From the NCBI GenBank assembly GCA_947095585.1, contig OX352762.1, positions 118,512,930-118,576,929 on the forward strand: 64,000 nt of DNA. Direction: 5' to 3'. A program made the position numbers and the translations under genes. Of this stretch, positions 1 through 13,900 are shown piece by piece. Source of the DNA: Nephrocerus scutellatus. Its lineage: Eukaryota > Arthropoda > Insecta > Diptera > Pipunculidae. The notes under the pieces were generated by a model. That model had not been told where the DNA came from. It did no database searches and saw only the letters and a list, made by a program, of their open reading frames with translations. The number at the start of each line of letters is the position of its first letter. The stretch's first letter is position 1.

Positions 1-640
1 ATTTTGAACATATACGCCTTAAACCTTGTAGTAAGACGTTGTCACGTAAAAAAACCAACCGATGAAACGCAATTTTTGATCAAAAATTGTCTCAACATAT
101 CTGTATATTTTGTGAGATTTACACCTTTTTTTACTATTTTTTTTTATTATTGTTCTTAACTAAATAAACTTAATTGTAAATAATTGGAATAGTGGTAATA
201 TAACCAAAAAAAAAAAACAACCCATAAAAATTAAAATTTTTCATCTAAATTCTCTAATCGCAGAAATTGATATGGGAGCCTCTCGATCCTGGGCCATTTT
301 ATTTTTATTGTAGGAGAAAATAATCGAAACAGACATTTGACATCAGATGTTAAAATTGAAAATGCTCAGATCATTTTATTCTGAGCACGTAGAGCACGCG
401 CATACTCTGAGCAAATAAGAAACACGAGCAGTTATCTTGAGAACTCTTTGACTGCTCTGAACTAATTTATGAAAACGCGAAATGACAGAATATTGTGAAA
501 ACTTGTTGTTCTATCTGTAAGTTGATATCGACAACAAAAAAAACGACATCAATAAAAATACAATTCAGTAAATAAAAAAATGTAAGTTGAATTAAGCATA
601 AAACATTTATGTCTCGTTTCATTTGCTGCGTGAGCTAAGA
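1..640. other. AT-rich flank without a recognisable gene
   Basis: No open frame of convincing length or composition is present on either strand. The stretch is AT-rich with several poly-A and poly-T runs. It precedes an interspersed repeat and lies 1.3 kb upstream of the first coding exon of Rme-8. Nothing functional can be supported. Confidence 0.5.
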
Positions 641-654
641 TTTCTCTCTCTCTC

Positions 655-1110
655 TCCACCACCAAAACCATGCAGCGCAGCCGACTGCGCAGCACACACC
701 GCACACAGTCCATAAAGGGCGACGAATATCTGATGCCAGTATAAATATTTAAAAAATGTATAAGGGCCTTGCGGCCGAACCCGGGACCCGATCACTACCA
801 AATTTTCGAAAAAGTATTGTTTATTGGGTATACACATGTGTGTAAAATTTGAAGAAAATCGGGTAAATTTTTTAAAATTTTTGTTTGGGAGCCCCCCGAT
901 TTAATAGAAAGTGTTGTCTCCGGAAATACACATGTGTGCAAAATTTCAATAAAATCGGGCCATGGGAAGTGGGTTAAAAATTTATCGCAAGAATCCACGA
1001 CAGACGACCGACCGACGACCGACCGACGACCGACCGACGACCCACGGGCAAGTGAAGTTAATATAGAGAATTTAAAAAAAATAACACCAGTGGCCAATTT
1101 TGAATGTTTA
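655..1110 (+). repeat. Interspersed repeat, family A
   Basis: This stretch recurs at about 55210-55530 and 59718-60038. Shared landmarks are GCAGCGC-type sequence at the start, ACACATGTGTGCAAAATTT, a stretch ending in GTGGGTTAAAAATT, and the tail GAAGTTAATATAGAGAATTT. Fragments with the ACATGTGT and TCGGG motifs also occur near 18895-19440 and 55770-56090. No coding capacity was found. It is probably a non-autonomous mobile element; class undetermined because clear terminal repeats were not seen. Confidence 0.6.
1003..1042. repeat. 11-bp minisatellite inside family A repeat
   Basis: The unit GACGACCGACC is repeated about 3.7 times. The matching place in the copy near 55485 carries a different short array based on CAGC (CCAGCCAGCCAGCC). 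This suggests that the position is a hot spot for slippage in this repeat family. Confidence 0.85.
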
Positions 1111-1940
1111 TTCGTGTGCATTTACCCTACGATAAACACTTAAAACTGTCAAGTATACGAACTGTCATGTAATGTCATGTCATTTCGTGTTAAATTTATT
1201 TGATGAGTGTATGGTTTTTGTTGTGACTTTACACGAAATATTATCGCGAAAAACTGCGATTAAGGTGAAAAATCTGTTAAATCGGGCAGTAAAAGTTTTC
1301 ACTGAATAAATTTGATCTCCTACAGCTCTTGTGAAAATGCTTTAATGTGATAATTGTAAGAATTAGAAGCAATAAATTACCTTTAAAAATTCTTCCTTTT
1401 TTGTTAAACTATATGTTGCTGCTGTTGCCTTATATATGACGTTTCCTCCCCTTTTTTGCAAAAAAAAAACAAAGTTTTCTATGTTGATTGTGGCGTTGAT
1501 GATCTGCGGTGTTCGCTTCTTCAGGGCAATAACTTTGTAAAATACATAGTCGTCATCGCCATCAATACCGGCAGAGCTACAAAAGGACAGATTGCCAATA
1601 AAAGCGAAATAATCAAATAATTATCAGTACTTCAATTTGGGTGTGATTTCTTTAAATATTGCATTTTGTCTCGATTTCGACTTTCGACTAATTTGTGCGC
1701 TTTTTCATTTGATTTTCTTCTTTTATATTTTATTGTAAAAATTTTAGTTGTTCCTCGAACAAAGCCATTCACTCTTTGTTTCCTTTCTTTTTTCTTTTGC
1801 TTTATTGTGTTTTTCTTTGGATTTGGATATTATGAAAAAAAGTAACCAACCAGACAAAATAACAACAGCCATATACTACCCACAGTAATCCAGAAGTAAT
1901 AACATCAGCATTTAGTCGTCGTCCTTGCCACGACGTAAAT
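1111..1940 (+). promoter_or_regulatory. Upstream region and probable 5' UTR of Rme-8
   Basis: This 0.8-kb stretch lies directly upstream of the Rme-8 start codon and holds no supported coding frame. The segment from about 1180 to 1940 is AT-rich with T-rich runs and could hold the transcription start and an untranslated leader. No TATA box or initiator can be assigned with confidence. The call rests on position only. Confidence 0.35.
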
Positions 1941-4900
1941 ATGGTTCCATTAAAGGACAATATCGATTTGGAATGTTTTCTTGTAACGAAGCATTCATGG
2001 AAGGGCAAATACAAGCGAATTCTTTCGATTGGATCTGCCGGAATCTCTACATATAATCCGGACAAATTTGATCTGACCAATCGTTGGTATTACTCAGATG
2101 TTGTCGCAGCAGCACCAAATAAAACGTCCAATGTGAGTTCTTAACAAACGATTTACATTTTTTCATAATTCTAAGTATTTATTTATAAAAAAGTACTTTT
2201 TAGTAAACTTTACTATTGGTTGGGTATTAACGAAATAGTATGCAGTGAATAGTTTCTGTAAATGTATTGACAGTCCTTTAAAGACTAAGTACTTTGGTCG
2301 TCTAGACTCTAGAAAATGTATGTTACTTTAATGTGTTAATCATTTTTGCAATTTACTAACTAAAAAAAATTCAAAATCAGAATACTGTACAAACCTCTGA
2401 ATTTTTTTATGTATAGTTTTTAATTCCAAATTCTAAGAATCTTTGTCATTCATACAATGACACAGACGTTTTTACCTTTAAGCTACGAGTATGTTTCTGG
2501 GATTCCCATTAACTTAATAAGTGTACAATTAAAAATTAAAAACCCTAATGTAAATACGTTACAGTTTGGCAGACAAAATAAGAAAAGCATAAAAATCAAA
2601 CTAAAACAGAAACAACGCTTATTATCTTTTTCTAATTCCGTTTAGATTCCAAATGAATTTGCTCTTACAATAAAGAAAGATAAAAAACTGGATACAATAA
2701 AACTGTCGTCAGAGTACCGGAACGACATTCTCAGTTCAATATTAAAAAACTATAAAGAATTTGCTGATAAGCCGAAAAATGTCCAAGTAAGTTACTCAAT
2801 GTTTGTTTACTTTGTGTTGTCGTCTAATCTGGTTTGTTTATTTCAGCGATTTCTTGCATACAAATACCATTGGTCTGGCATTAGCTTGCCAACCGTTCTT
2901 GAAGTTACACCCTGTTCACTGGATCAGTTGGATCCGACAACTAATGAAGTGCTGACAAGCTATATGTACAAAGACATTGAAGGAATAATAGGTACCAAGG
3001 CTTTTATGGTTTTTATTTAAAGATATACTGATTTCGTTGCATTTACGAGTGTATAAGAGAATATCGAATTTATGTCAGTCTTGCAACATTTTCTGAAATA
3101 TCTGAAATGAATGCCTGAATTGGAAGTTGCTCTAGAGGACTTAGCCAAAGTACGAAAAACCATAGAGAATCGTCAAAAGGGATTTTCTCTTTTCTGGCAA
3201 ACTTTGTTTGAATCCAGCTCTTCCGATCATCTTTGGTGCAATGTTTGGCGTCAAGAAAGACATTTTTTCAGTTTCCTAATATTTATTTATACGCGACTTC
3301 TATTTATTTTACAGTATAATAAAAAGAAAATAAAAACCCAAACAAATATTGCTCCTAGGAGAAGCATAGAGCGGTATCGACCTCTTTCCAGCGCATTCTG
3401 TCTCTCGCCAGCAGTTTGACTTCTCACCATACGCCTACTGTACGCAATTCCCTTTTGATTGATCTGCGCTACATGCTCATTGGGCGTCCCGAATTTCGTC
3501 TTCCTTGAGGGTTCCATTCAGAGGCATCCCAGCGTCATTGTCCGGTTTCCGCACGGTTTGCCCTACCCATTGCCATTTCCTACGCTTAATTTCGATGTAG
3601 ATTGGCTCAATGTTAGGCCAAGTAGATCCCAGTTTGAGATCGTGTTTGGCCAAAGATGCCACAAATTCAACGTAGACACTTGTTGACGAATACTTGTAAT
3701 TTTTGAGAAATGGTGGTTGTTACTTTCCTATTTAACACTGAAGATCTTTAGCTTGGTGCTCCTGGATATGTTTTCCGATCGCCACACTTTGTTTAATGAG
3801 TAGTAAGCAAGGCGTGCTTGGTTTGTTCGGGCAGTCACGTGTGATTCGTTTTGACGTTAGCGTTAGCAGGATGGACTGCTCGGCTCGGCATTTAGGCTTT
3901 AGTATAGGGATTCTGTCGTCTGGATTGCGTTGGTGGAGGGTGGTAATTGTCCCAATTGTCTGTCGACAAAACTGGTGAAACTTGGCCAGTCCGCCTTGGC
4001 ATAATTGACGAATTTGCGTTTATCCGCAGACACAAAGTCATCGGGTTTATCCACGGTGATGATGATCGGGATAGGGTCGGAGTTTAACGCAATATCTGTT
4101 CTCCAGAATGTGCAGGCTAATAAGGAGTCACTCACTATGCTGATGTCTGGAGAGCTGGGGCAAGTGGCACAGATCCTGGTGGGAAAATTTTCATTGATGG
4201 TACCAAAGTCTGACTCGTCGGATTTGCAATATGCGTGCCGCGACGATCGTTCTCTAGATTAGATTGCCAGCAATATGGTGGGCGTTAAAATCCACAACTA
4301 TCAGGCGGTTACCATCTGTTAGTAGATGTTCTAAATAAGGAAGGTAGCCGGAAGTCCAGCAGGCAATTAGAGGAATATAGTCATTTGTGATTTCTATTAG
4401 AGTGTCGTTGGACTTGACTGCAATAGTTTTTGTTCCGAGATGTGGGTCGGGTGTAGTGGGTGCCGGTGTCAGCATGAGTCTGTAGTTGATCGAGTTGTGC
4501 ACAATAAATGCCCTCCACCACCTCCACTGTTTCTGTCCTTGTGTATGTTGTTGTAGCAACTCCAGGCGTGTTGTTGTAGTGACGATCTTTGGCCCAATGT
4601 CTTGATAGGTATTGGGGTCCTTTCGGTGCGTAGAACCAATCTTCGTGGAAAGGTGTGTATGTTGTTGTAATCAGTGCTTCTGGGTAGCAAGCAGGAGGGG
4701 TGAGCTTTGTTTCTTATATGGCGGCAATTAAGATCCCATGGTGCTCCATATAGTTGGTGATTTCTATTACTTTCCCTCGTAGGCCGTTGCAGTTTAGATG
4801 CATCAAAGCGAAAGGTGAGTGGTGTTCATTTGTGGTTTGTTGATATTTTGCAGGTGGGCGTGAGTCCACTGATGTTGGTGGAGTGTTTATGAGCAAATTG

Positions 4901-7900
4901 ACATTGTCTGTAGGACTATAGCTGCAGATGGAGTGTGAGGTTGTTGGTTTGATTTGAGCAGCATGGGGCTAAGAAGTTAGCGTTCTATTGACGACAGTTA
5001 TTAAGTCCAGAGCAGCCTCTAAGATGACACCTGTTATCACACATCATAGCAAATGCATTTGACGGAAGAGGCATTGCCGTGTATGAGGATCTGGCACGCT
5101 GAGCAGTGCCCGGTTGTAACGTGGTTGGTTGGCTGAACTCGTCTCCTGCAGCATTCCGCAATGAAACTCAGATTCCAGTCTCTGATCTTGGCTAGACCTG
5201 AGCATCGTCGGAAATGGCACCAGTGTCCGCAGTTATTGAACATAAGTTAGGAGATTTTACTATTGATCCTGGTGTTGCATACGGGGCCAGTCCAGATCCG
5301 AGGACTTGGATTCGGCACGATGCCAGCTAGTAGGAATAGTATGCGGAGCAAGGATGTCGGCATAATTTGCTCAACTATGGAAAAAACATTGATTGTTGAC
5401 ATTCTTGGACCAGGAGAAATCGATCCTGGTAGATCCTGGGACAAAGACACAAATGACGTGAGGGTAATTGGTCGTATCTTGCGCTTCTTAGGCAGGTCCA
5501 ACTGGTTCAACGAGTAGGTGAGAAAATTTTCTCAAGATCCACGTGGTATTACAAAGGATCCGTACTGATCTAAGTGTGTTGGCCTTTCGACCGACAGCAA
5601 GTTTAACCTAACCTCACCTCAATAAGTTTATATTAAAAAAAAGCACATAAAATAGTCAAAATGCTTCAATTTCTTTTATGTTTCATAAATTGTGGTAACT
5701 GTTATCCTATATTTATTTACGCTACTTAGCTCAGCCAATGTACTAAATAATCATTTGTTATCTAATTTTTTCTTCTCATTTTATTTTGCTGTGCGCCACA
5801 TCGTTTGCTTTTCTCGTTCTTCGATCGTTTCTCGTTCTTCGATCGTTTCTCGTCTTTCTTTCTTTTCTTTTTTTTGTATGTATTTTATCTTCGGTTCTCT
5901 TCGATTTTCGACAACGTTTTAAGCAGGTATCCAGGACTATGAAAATGGTATTGTTATGGCATATGGCGGTTTTAGCCGCTTGCATTTGTTCAAAGCTTTA
6001 AATCATCATGAAATAGTGCAAAATATCGCACACAATTCATCACAATTCCTGGGAATTGATACGAAAATTCTCAAAAGTCAAATAACTTTGGAGCAATTTG
6101 AGCGACAGCGTTTCGGAAAATACAGGTGAGTTGATTGAAAGGTGTAAAATGTGAAGACGAAGAAGAAAAAGTTACAATATGTGAATGCTTTTTTTTAGTG
6201 GCGATCAATTTCAAACATCCATGACTGAATTTACTGTGCAGAAAGTAACAAATCGCCATCCCGATCCGGTAAAAAGAATTCTCTGTCTAACCGAGACGAC
6301 ACTCCTCGAAAGAGATCCACAAACATATAGCGTGTGCACGCTGCGACCATTGATCGAAGTTTTCGCTTTGGTGCGCGACAAGGACAACTTGCAAAAGTTT
6401 TGTATCGAATACAAAAATGGAATTGTTCGAAAGTATATAACAAATGATAGGTATGAATGGATAACTTCTTATAACGTTAATATGTAATTGAAAAACAATT
6501 ATAAATCGCCCTCTGCAACAGAGACTCTTTGCTGGCAACAGTTTTAGATGCAGTTCGCTCCAGTGGCAATCAAGATGTTCACATTTGTATTACGAATACA
6601 CCGCGAGGAAAACGATTTGTCCCGCTCAATAGTTGTGTCGATGAAGAGACTGAAGCAAACCTCCTTCGTATGGTCATAAATAATTTCCAAAACTCAGCGA
6701 GACGTTATGATATTTTGGAAAAATTTAACGCAAACATTCCGCATAGTGGGCTGAATTATAGTGTGACACAGGAAGTAGGTTTATCATTTTGTGGTTCATA
6801 GAAAAAACTACCGCGAATTTCAGATATGTTGTTTTTTAAATACCTAACTTGAGTTCAGACAAACAATTGCTTACAACAAAATCATGAACTGAAAATTACT
6901 GAACGAAAGAAAAACTTGAAGTTTATTTACTCGAACGACTTGTCAGTTTTTTCATGTAACCAGGGAATTGTTAAGAATTGGTAGTAAGATGTCTGATTTT
7001 TATTTTTGTTTTCGCTACTCCACATAGAGCCTGTTCGCTGAAAATAAAGAGAAACTAATTTTGAGCGCTTTGCAAGCCCTGGCACAGAAGGAACTGGATA
7101 ATCCAACAGCACAATTGTCGAATTTAGAATTGGAAGCGATATTCCATGCACTGACACGCTTGCTGGCAAGTAAAGTCGGTTATGCAGCGTTTACCAACCT
7201 TCCAGGGTATATAGTTGTGAACATATTTATGCTCAACCACAAATGGATACATTTTATTTACTCTCTTTTAAGATTTCGAGAAATTATCGGTACAAAAATT
7301 GTAGCATCACTTCGAAGAAAAGATTTAGCGGTCACATATTCTGCCATTGACATGATCAATTCGTTAATGCATTCAATGAATTCCGATCACGATCTCAAAC
7401 AGGAGCAACTTAATAAATCCTCTATATTGGTGTCGAAATCATTTCTGGAAACACTACTCAATATGTGGACAACTCATGTGGCAAGTATAGGATGTTTGTA
7501 ATAAGCGGTTTTCTTTAACTTACCTTTCTTGTTTTTCAGACTCATGGCAGTGGTGCCCTTGTACTCTCTGCAATGTTGGATTTTCTAACATTCGCCCTTT
7601 GTGTGCCATACAGTGAAACAACTGAAGGCAAACAATTTGATATTCTACTTGAACTCGTCGCCGAACGTGGTCGCTACTTGTATAAACTCTTTCAACATCC
7701 ATCGCTGGCAATTGTCAAAGGTGCTGGTCTAGTTTTGCGGGCAATCATTGAGGAAGGTGAAAATCAAGTAGCCCTACAAATGCAAACATTGGCTCTTGAC
7801 GAGGCAGCATTGTGTCGGCATTTATTAGTTGCTCTTTATACACCCGCTAATGATCCCACATTGGCGACACATCGCCAGCTGTCACGACATTTAATTGGTC

Positions 7901-10900
7901 TTTGGATAACGGACAATAACGAGGCTATGGAGTTGTTTAAAAGGATTTTTGTAAGCTAACTAGACAATTTATGTTTTTCATTTTTTTCCTCATTTGCTTA
8001 TGAATTTCTCCCCATTCATTTTAAAAGCCTGCTGGACTTTTGATGTTTCTCGAGAGTGAAGATCCCGTTCCAGAGTCTGAGGTCGAAGCGGACAAATTGA
8101 ATTTTCGAGATAATCTTAAGTTTGCAATACAACATTCCAATAAAACGAGGAAGAATGTGATTGGAAAGCATTTAGAGGTGTGTGAGTCTGCAATACAAGT
8201 TTGTACGTAATATTAAAACTCTCAAAATTTAAAAGGGCATTAAACACTGGGGTATGAGCCTGATTGATCAGTCTGAAAATCCGGCTCAAGCACTAAAAAA
8301 TCGTCCAGTAGTTTTACGCAATCGCCGACAAAAGAAGAAAACCAGCGAAGCGGTCGTGAATTTGCCTTATTTTTTCTACAATTTCGCCAGAGATCACAGT
8401 TTGCCAAACTTAATTTGGAACCATAAGGTGAGCGAATGAGTTTTGTCTACTGGTTTGTGTATTTGTTTTTAATCAAATCTAAAGTAATATGATATGTGAT
8501 CTGTATGTAATGTCTAAGAACACATATATTAATTAATTTTCCTTTCTAGACGCGCGAAGAGTTGCGATTGTGTTTAGAAAATGAGCTGCGACAATTCATA
8601 AACGATCGTGACTTAGCGGGTACAATGATTGTTGCATGGAATTACCATGAATTTGAAGTCACCTATCAGGTTAGTCGATCTATTAACGGTACAACAACTA
8701 CTAATAGATTACCAATTCATTCAGTGTTTGGCCGATGAAATTCAAATTGGCGACTACTATATACGACTGATTCTGGAGAAGGATGACTGGCCGCAGAATC
8801 TAGTCAAAGATCCGTAAATTTTTTATTTAGTTTAAATTGAGGTTTTTCTCTTCATCCGTATGTTCCTTTTTCTTTCAGAGTGGAACTTTTTAATGCGCTC
8901 TACCGTCGAGTTCTCTGCCGGAATCGTGTTAACGATGATCAGTTGACTGTGACATCATTGCAGGCTTTGGCTAAAGTGTACAAGCGTTACCATAAAGAAA
9001 TTGGCAAATTTGGCGACATGACGTACATTCTTCAGCTCAGCGACAGAGTGTGTATAACTTTAACAATGCATTATGTATACCACAACCGGTGTATATATTT
9101 TTATTTCCACCCAATAGTGTCTGTCACCTTCGTTACGCGACGCCCTGATATCTTTGGTTTCTTGTTTAGTATTGGAGAAGGCAAATTGTCGTGCGTTAGT
9201 CGATCATGTTCAGTGTTTAGTTGATCTAATTACATTGGCACATCTACATAAGGGACGCGCACAGCCAAATACCAAGACGAACGTTATCGAAGCTGGTCCC
9301 AATATGCAGGCGTACGAAGAGAAAGATTGGTATTACAATATTGAAAAGGAAGGACACAAACCGGAACGGCAAGGTCCCATAACGTATTCAGAACTGAACG
9401 ATCTTTGGAATAAGGCAGTTATTACGCCAAAGACGCGCTGCTGGGCCATTGGAATGGATGGTTGGCGTTCTTTGTTACAAATTCCTCAATTGAAATGGTG
9501 CCTTATAGCCAAGGGGACACCGTTACTTAACGAAACCGAATTGGCATCGAATATTCTTGATATTCTCATTAGGTGTACAAGTTTCTTTCCGAGTCGAACA
9601 CAAAACGGCTCTGCTGTTTTAATTCCTGGGCCGAAGCTATCACGAAAACTTTCAGAATTTATTTGCCTGCCACATATTGTGCAAGTTTGCCTTACACACG
9701 ATCCCGGTTTGCTAGAACGTGTAGCTACGCTGCTTTGCCAAATAATGGAGGTGATGTAGTTTGTCAACATTTTATTACCTGTCCCACTAATTAATATAAA
9801 AAAAAAATGATTATTACATAAAATGCAGGACAATCCAGAGATGCCGAAGGTTTATATGACCGGTGTGTTTTATTTTATGCTCATGTACACTGGAAGCAAT
9901 ATTCTGCCAATAACAAAATTCCTAAAGATGACACACATGAAACAAGGCTTCCGAAGTGAGGAGGTAATCAATGTTTAATTTTTCACTTTTTATTCTCCTA
10001 ACGGCTTAACGACTTAATGGAAATAATTTTCTAGACATCACAATCGGGAATCATGCATCGCAGTATTCTTGGTCAGCTGCTGCCCGAAGCAATGGTATGT
10101 TTCCTAGAGAATTACAGTGCTGAGAAATTTGCTGAAATATTTCTCGGAGAGTTTGATACGCCCGAAGTAATATGGAGTTCCGAAATGCGTCGGCTGTTAA
10201 TTGAGAAAATCTCTGCACATATCGCTGATTTCACTCCTCGTTTGAAAGGACACACAATGGCCAGGTAAAAGGAAAATTATTCTTTAAAGTTTTCTTGAAA
10301 TAACTAATTCATCTTTCATTAGATATCCATATCTGGCGATACCGGCCATTAGCTATCCACAGCTTGAGAATGAACTCTTTTGTCACATCTATTATTTGCG
10401 TCATCTGTGTGATACGCAGAAATTTCCCAATTGGCCGATATCCGACCCAGTTCAACTGCTTAAGCATACACTCGATGCGTGGCGTAAAGAAGTCGAAAAG
10501 AAGCCACCACAAATGACAATAAAACAGGCGTACGAAGATTTGGGAATTGATTTGACAAAAATACCAACACCCGACGAGTCAATTATACGCAAAAGTTATT
10601 ATCGTTTGGCACAAATGTATCATCCTGACAAAAATCCCAAAGGACGTGAAATTTTCGAAAAAGTCAATCAAGCTTATGAGTTCTTGTGCTCGCGGTCAGT
10701 TTGGAGTTGTGGTGGACCTGACCCTAAGAATATTGTGTTAATTTTGCGCACGCAAAGTATCCTCTTTGAACGGTATTCAGATGGTAAGTGTGGGTGTGGA
10801 CGCCTGCTTGTTCACTCGGTTCATTCTTCTCTCTCTTCATTTTAGTTTTACGGCCATACAAATATGCTGGTTACCCACAACTCATTAAAACGATTTGCCT

Positions 10901-13900
10901 TGAAACCAGAGACGATCAATTATTCTCGAAAGAAGTACAACTATTGACAGCTTCCTCGGAGCTTTGCTATCATACAGTGCATTGTTCTGCGCTAAATGCA
11001 GAAGAGCTTCGCCGTGAGGAAGGCATTGAAGCACTGCTCGAAGCGTATACCAGATGCGTTTCAATTATGAGCGCAGACTCAAAACCAGACTCATTGCATT
11101 ATCAGGTTATTTCGAATGTCACTCGTTGCTTTGAGGTCGCATGCAATTTCGAGAAATGTAAATTGAAAATAATTCAACTACCTCAACTACTTTCGGATGT
11201 CTGCAGGGTGGTTTATTTTAAGGTAATTTCATTTATGAATTTGAGCGAAAGCAAAGCAAAAATCAATCGATTTCTTTTTAAGCATACGCTTTCAGTCAGT
11301 TTGGTAACTAGTTTGGCGGCAAACAACTATGAACTACAATGTAATCTTGTTCGCAATGGTGTTTTGTGGTCTCTGCTTTTATTTTGCTTTGAATACGATT
11401 ACACATTAGATGAGAGTGGCGTTGAGGCAAGCGATAAAACGAACCAGCAACAAGTCGCTAATAATCTGGCAAAAATGGCTGTACTTGCATGCATTGCTTT
11501 AGCTGGATATGGATTGGAACCCACAGGTTATAAACAAAAACAACGGGGGAATGGCACCAATGACAATGAAGACTCAACGACAACGACGTCAACATCACCT
11601 ACAGTACAGCCAAAATCAGCCAAGACTTCCATTTCAGCGCCCTCCTCGGCTTATACACAAAATGCCCACAATGTTATACAGAACTCTGCCAAGCAGTTGG
11701 CTATCACCGCTGGCGATGGTATCATAAGCGGTAAAGCGGTTACACGGCAAGATTCCAGCGAATCTCGTACAACGACTACAAGTGAGAAATCAGAAACCGG
11801 ATCACCAACTCATGTAGAAGCAGAAAAAGAAAACGTCATCAGTAAGCAAAAATATGTGATTACCACCGAGCCGAAGAATGCGATTGTAAAGCAGATATTA
11901 GACAAACTACTGACGGAATACATTGCCAACAAGTTGACCAAGGAGAAAGCCAGTGAGGTAAGTAGATCACGAGGCTGTAGCCAATAATTAGAATACATTT
12001 GCTTAAACTTAAATAAGCGGCAGCTTTTTAATATATAACTTTTTTCGATGATTCTTTTATTAGGTACTGAAAATCCTAACGTCCAACACTCGAAATCCAT
12101 ACCTCATCTGGGACAATGGAACACGAGCTCAATTGCTCGACTTTCTAGAACAACAACGCACAACAGCGACCAAAGAGACATACGAAGATATTTTGGCGGT
12201 GCATGCACTGGCATCTGATTTCCAATTCGATGCTCACAAGTAAGTCTAAAAGAGACATTTCTGACTATCTGGTAAATGTGCTGATTTTTTTGTTTTCTTT
12301 GTTTGCAGAGATGAACTCCAAATTGGTGGTGTCTTCATTCGAATTTACAATGACATGCCCACATTCCAGATAATCAATCCCAAAACATTCATAATCGATC
12401 TGCTAGAGTACCTAAAAGAATCATATCATTTCCTTACATCGAAGAAACAAGCAAACACCATCATAAGTTCGCATCCCACAAGCAATACTATGGGATTGGA
12501 TGGGATTCTACAACCAACTTTGGCGCCTAACCATCCGCAGTTTTTACAGCAACAGCACCAGTTGAACAAGGGAAGTACCTTCGATGATGTCCTCAATGCT
12601 TACAATCGCTCAAAGAGTCGCAAAAAAATCGAATCTTTTGCTATTATGGAGCAAAACCTCGCGCAATCGAAATATAAATACAATTTCGCTAATGATACCA
12701 AATTGGAGGAACACACCATTATGGTGTTGCGTGCTCTGATATCTGTGATAAAATCAAACGCTGATGTGGATGTACAATGTATCGGAAGTTTCGATATGAT
12801 TTTCGGATTCCTGGCGAATAATATTTTCTATGATGTAAGTACTGGGACGTTCGTTATCTTTGCATTTGTATTTGTTTTAAAAACCCTCCACCCCGCATCT
12901 AGAACACGATCGTCAAGAGTGTTGCCTTAGAAGTGGTCGCTTTAGTTTCACGTAACAAAGAATGCGTTTCTGAGATTGCTGCCTGTGAGATTATTGGAAG
13001 TTTCTTGGTTGCCCTTAAAGATCCCGATTTGCGAGCTAGTCAGATGAAAGTATTAGAGACGCTATCCGGTCTAATGAATGCCCAAGAAATGATCAAAGAA
13101 GCACAAAACAAGGGAGCTGTTATTTATCTGTTGGACATGTTTTGTAACTCTCGAAATCCACAAATTCGAGAATCGTGCGCCGAAATAATGTCCAAAATGA
13201 CAGCAGATCGGTTAAGTGGTCCTAAGGTAATATTTTTTGCTACTCTCTTAGCCAAAACGAATGTAAATATTTCCCTTTTATTTACAGGTCCGTATAACTA
13301 TTTGTAAATTCCTGCCACCGCTCTTTGTCGATGCGATGATTGAATCTCCACAAACATCCGTCCAGCTATTCGAATCTATCCACGAACATCCTGAACTTAT
13401 ATGGAATGATAAAACGAGATCGAATGTTTGCGATGCTGTTTCGGATATGTGTGGAAGGTTTGTGCAAGTCTACGAATACCTATTTTCATGTTGACAACTT
13501 TTAAAAACGAAATCTTACAGTTTCTACAAAATGCAAAAAGTCAATTCGAGAACTCTTTGGAAAGATCCTGAAATTCTCAAGGATATTGTTACGAATGAAA
13601 TTGTTGTTGCAGGAGTGTATTTGCGTCTGTTTGTTGGCAATCCCGCGTGGACATTACGAAAACCGAAGCAATTTCTATCCGATTTATTAGATTTTGTTGT
13701 TGATCAAATTAGTAAAAGCTCAACTGAGGTGAGTTTAACGTTTTTGTTGTTGTTTTAGTTGCTTATCACATTTTGTATAATATTTTGCAGAAAGATGTAC
13801 TTGATCTGTCAACGACTGCATTAGTAGAATTGCTACGGTCACAACCAAATTTAGCTGACGAAATTCCCGTACTTGGTCATATTCCTAAATTATTTAATTT

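Noticed and set aside
5786..5922. Ser/Phe-rich frames on both strands with CGTTCTTCGATCGTTTCT repeats
   Set aside because: They come from a short local repeat in the pyrimidine-rich tract before Rme-8 exon 4; not genes.
11509..11727. Overlapping Gln/Arg-rich frame in Rme-8 exon 20
   Set aside because: It lies fully within a coding exon in another frame, over a Ser/Thr-rich linker.
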